A stretch of DNA of 64,000 nt, from positions 62,001 through 126,000 of the forward strand of contig DRFF01000057.1 of NCBI GenBank assembly GCA_011050685.1, written 5' to 3'. A model generated the notes under the pieces. It made no database searches. It had not been told where the DNA came from and saw nothing but the letters and a program-made list of their open reading frames with translations. Position 1 is the first letter of the stretch. Every line of letters begins with the position of its first letter. The position numbers and the translations under genes were made by a program. This DNA comes from Aurantimonas coralicida. GTDB lineage: Bacteria > Pseudomonadota > Alphaproteobacteria > Rhizobiales > Rhizobiaceae. Positions 63,001 through 64,000 of the stretch are shown here, one piece after another.

Positions 63001-63912
63001 GCCGGCCCGCCAAGCTTCGGTTTCGTCGCGCTGGACGATTTCCACGCCGGGCCGAAGGTCGCAACGGCCGGCGCGCAGATCGTCGCCGAACCAGGACACC
63101 ACCAGCGCGGCGCGCTCCAGCGACGGGCTGAGCGCGCCAAGTTCGTCGAGCGAAGCCGTCCAGTCGCTGGCGGCGTAAAGGACGTTGCGGTTGACGACCC
63201 GGTCCTCGCCCGCGCCGAGCCGTTCACGTACCGGAAGGGGATCGAGGCCATGTTCGCTGGCGCCGGGAATGATGGTGATCGCCCGCAGGTCGGTTTCCAA
63301 GCGCCCGACCGGGCGCAGGATTTCGCAGGAGATCTGCGGCAGGCGGTTGCCCCAGCGTTCCAGCGGCAACCGCTCGAACACGATATAGGCGAGCCCGCGA
63401 TAGGCGGGCGCGTTGCCGGCCCCTTGCCGGGCCTCGATCAGCGGATCGGCCTCTTGCGTTTCGTCGCCGCGATAGACACGGTGGACCGTCTCGGTAAGAT
63501 CGAGCTCCTCGCCGTCCGCCCACACCCGCCTGATACCGGCGATCGGCCCCTCGCAAAGCCCGACCGCGACATTGCCGTAATAGCTGTAGGTCGTCGTTTC
63601 GATGCGCGGCCCGCCGCCCTTGCCACCCCGCCGTTCGGTGGTCGCGACCTCCTCAAAACGCGTCGTCCAGATCACCTGACCTGCGACCCGCGCCGTGCCG
63701 TAGACCTTGGCAATGCCGGTGCCCTCGTCCGCTTCCATGATGCGGCTGTTGCCGAGCCTCGGCCCCTCGCTGCGGCGCGTACCGCCGAACAGCGAGGCGT
63801 CGAGCGATGCCCCGGCGAGCGCGCCGGCCGCGCGGCCGATAACGGCGCCGAGCGGACCGCCAAGCACGCCGCCGACAAGGCCGCCGGCCGCCTGCAGAAG
63901 AATCGTGGCCAT
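60022..63912 (-). CDS. GTA/phage baseplate megatron protein (TIM-barrel-like)
   Basis: The 1296-residue protein matches the gene 15 product of the Rhodobacter-type gene transfer agent, a hub and tail-tip protein with a glycoside-hydrolase-like TIM-barrel. The N-terminus (GGLVGGVLGGPLGAVIGRAA) is a hydrophobic glycine-rich segment, then RLGNSRIMEADEGTGIAKVY and VAVGLCEGPIAGIRRVWADG. The TIM-barrel-like domain (about 430-740) has VVTYAADWSEYFGYQPTDGS, IDVVGIDNYLPLADWRDGD and SKPVWFTELGCPAIDKGANQ. A phage-tail domain follows. It starts 3 nt after the peptidase gene stop, the GTA order. Confidence 0.93.
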   Translation of the reverse strand: MATILLQAAGGLVGGVLGGPLGAVIGRAAGALAGASLDASLFGGTRRSEGPRLGNSRIMEADEGTGIAKVYGTARVAGQVIWTTRFEEVATTERRGGKGGGPRIETTTYSYYGNVAVGLCEGPIAGIRRVWADGEELDLTETVHRVYRGDETQEADPLIEARQGAGNAPAYRGLAYIVFERLPLERWGNRLPQISCEILRPVGRLETDLRAITIIPGASEHGLDPLPVRERLGAGEDRVVNRNVLYAASDWTASLDELGALSPSLERAALVVSWFGDDLRAGRCDLRPGVEIVQRDETEAWRAGSVDRAGAHLVSSIDGGPAFGGTPSDQGVLRAIADLKARGLTVTYYPFILMDVPPGNGLADPYGGAEQAAFPWRGRMTLDIAVGRAGSADGTAAARADIAALLGTAAPQHFTLTATGVEYTGPDEWSYRRMILHQASLATAAGVDAFVIGSEMRGLTRIRDQDGRFPFVEGLIAIAGEVKAMMPTTVVTYAADWSEYFGYQPTDGSGDVFYNLDPLWASPSIDVVGIDNYLPLADWRDGDIDANPAGPSSQYDRDGLRAGIGGGEYYDWYYASDADRAARIRTPITDGAAGKPWVYRAKDVTSWWSNPHVERRAGVETAETSAWVPMSKPVWFTELGCPAIDKGANQPNVFVDPKSSESFVPHFSAGGRDDLAQRRFLEAQLAYWDPASPDFSTAANPISPVYGGRMVDPSAIHVWTWDARPYPAFPTRGDLWSDGGNWRRGHWLSGRLANAPVDALIAAILEDHGIADYDVSGVDSCVAGTVSAGPGTARETLEDLLRLTGTVVHVAAGRLIFRSLASLRSSREIGTFADEDGPYVELRRGEASERPEEIALGFLDPARAYQPGSAEAVRASAAHPRKDIIQLPVVLEEARAKELAAAMLREVSGAAETARFGVAPSLLSLESGDVVSLAERPGAWLVNRIETGVSRRIEARRLPARRGSLADQGEPPTPLRPPAPAIASRPLVHLLDLPLPEGGQGIDGARFAVQAKPWPGYSIAASRQGGAFLERATATRPATTGQLLAALGEGPEGRLDRGNTITLRLDRGALYAISRDELLDGGNLCAVRSSTGAWEVLQFERAAEIAPGVFELRDLLRAQGGTEDAMVVGALTGAAFVLLDAACEPLGLTTSDVGREMDVRVAPLGRALDDPATVTITATLGRRSVKPLSPVHAKAAFDAAGTVALSWIRRTRVGGDNWDGPDVPLGEEQELYRIEVGDGSGAVLVREAATPGLVLTAEEQTAVFGVLPSQLMISVAQVSPVWGAGTARQTIFSRPA

Positions 63913-63915
63913 GAC

Positions 63916-64000
63916 CTACTCCGGAAAACGAAAGGCGCCGGCGATCCGGCGGGTCCAGGCCTGCGGCATCGGCGAGGAGACAACCGCTGCGCCCTCATAG
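63916..64000 (-). CDS. GTA NlpC/P60-type peptidase, C-terminal end only
   Basis: Only the last 28 codons are in the window, ending YEGAAVVSSPMPQAWTRRIA, then GAFRFPE and a TAG stop. The ending with WxRRIAGAFRF is the usual C-terminus of the GTA gene 14 cell-wall peptidase, which precedes gene 15 in all such clusters. The fragment is short, so the call depends on this ending and on its place. Confidence 0.65.
   Translation of the reverse strand, partial: YEGAAVVSSPMPQAWTRRIAGAFRFPE

Noticed and set aside
1-64000. CRISPR array, insertion sequence or integrase
   Set aside because: No regularly spaced repeats, transposase motifs, terminal inverted repeats or recombinase genes were seen.

Overview
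The window is GC-rich chromosomal DNA from an alphaproteobacterium, most probably order Hyphomicrobiales (Rhizobiales). The evidence is an Omp2b-type porin, a bifunctional RxKD-type Rsh, a FeuP/FeuQ-like two-component pair beside cytochrome c maturation genes, a PleC/PdhS-like kinase beside pepN and glnE, a gene transfer agent (GTA) tail protein, and one textbook EcfG (general stress sigma) promoter. The genus cannot be fixed from sequence alone. No rRNA, tRNA, insertion sequence or CRISPR array was found.

Layout. 1-1.9 kb (minus): a run of small membrane and LEA-like proteins (DUF3618, holin-like, YtxH-like, a 24-residue peptide) that looks like an envelope-stress cluster, followed by a CBS-BON protein. 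3-12 kb: the conserved block rsh, rpoZ, NYN RNase, family 5 uracil-DNA glycosylase, peroxiredoxin, smpB, dapA, lytic transglycosylase. 12.6-13.9 kb: porin with its own terminator. 14.2-21.7 kb: a DNA-repair island, with an SbcC/SbcD-like pair divergent from ku-ligD, whose shared intergenic region carries the EcfG promoter. 21.8-29.5 kb: gamma-carbonic anhydrase, a HisC-like aminotransferase, two DUF2147 exported proteins, a glutathione transferase, AMP nucleosidase, a membrane-anchored EEP hydrolase and a HicAB toxin-antitoxin locus.

29.6-42.5 kb: ETF-ubiquinone oxidoreductase, SMR efflux protein, a second (family 4-like) uracil-DNA glycosylase, MFS and DMT transporters, a Tat-exported PhoX phosphatase with a candidate Pho box, an orphan form-II CoxL-like molybdenum hydroxylase subunit, and aminopeptidase N. 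42.6-51.8 kb: PleC-like hybrid-free sensor kinase, glnE translationally coupled to a two-component system, and degP. 52-59.7 kb: the ccmI-E-F-H (cycHJKL) operon for cytochrome c assembly, a lipoprotein, and feuP-feuQ with a small secreted protein that may be FeuN. 59.8-64 kb: the 3' end of a GTA or GTA-like tail module (g14 peptidase tail end, g15 megatron, a small membrane protein).

The most notable points are: the NHEJ operon under a consensus general-stress promoter opposite an MR-like nuclease pair; an exact 300-nt-period internal duplication in ccmI; a hicAB promoter and operator that predict a leaderless toxin mRNA; a uracil-DNA glycosylase with two of its four iron-sulfur cysteines replaced; a CoxL-like subunit with no medium or small subunit nearby; and a candidate FeuN gene.
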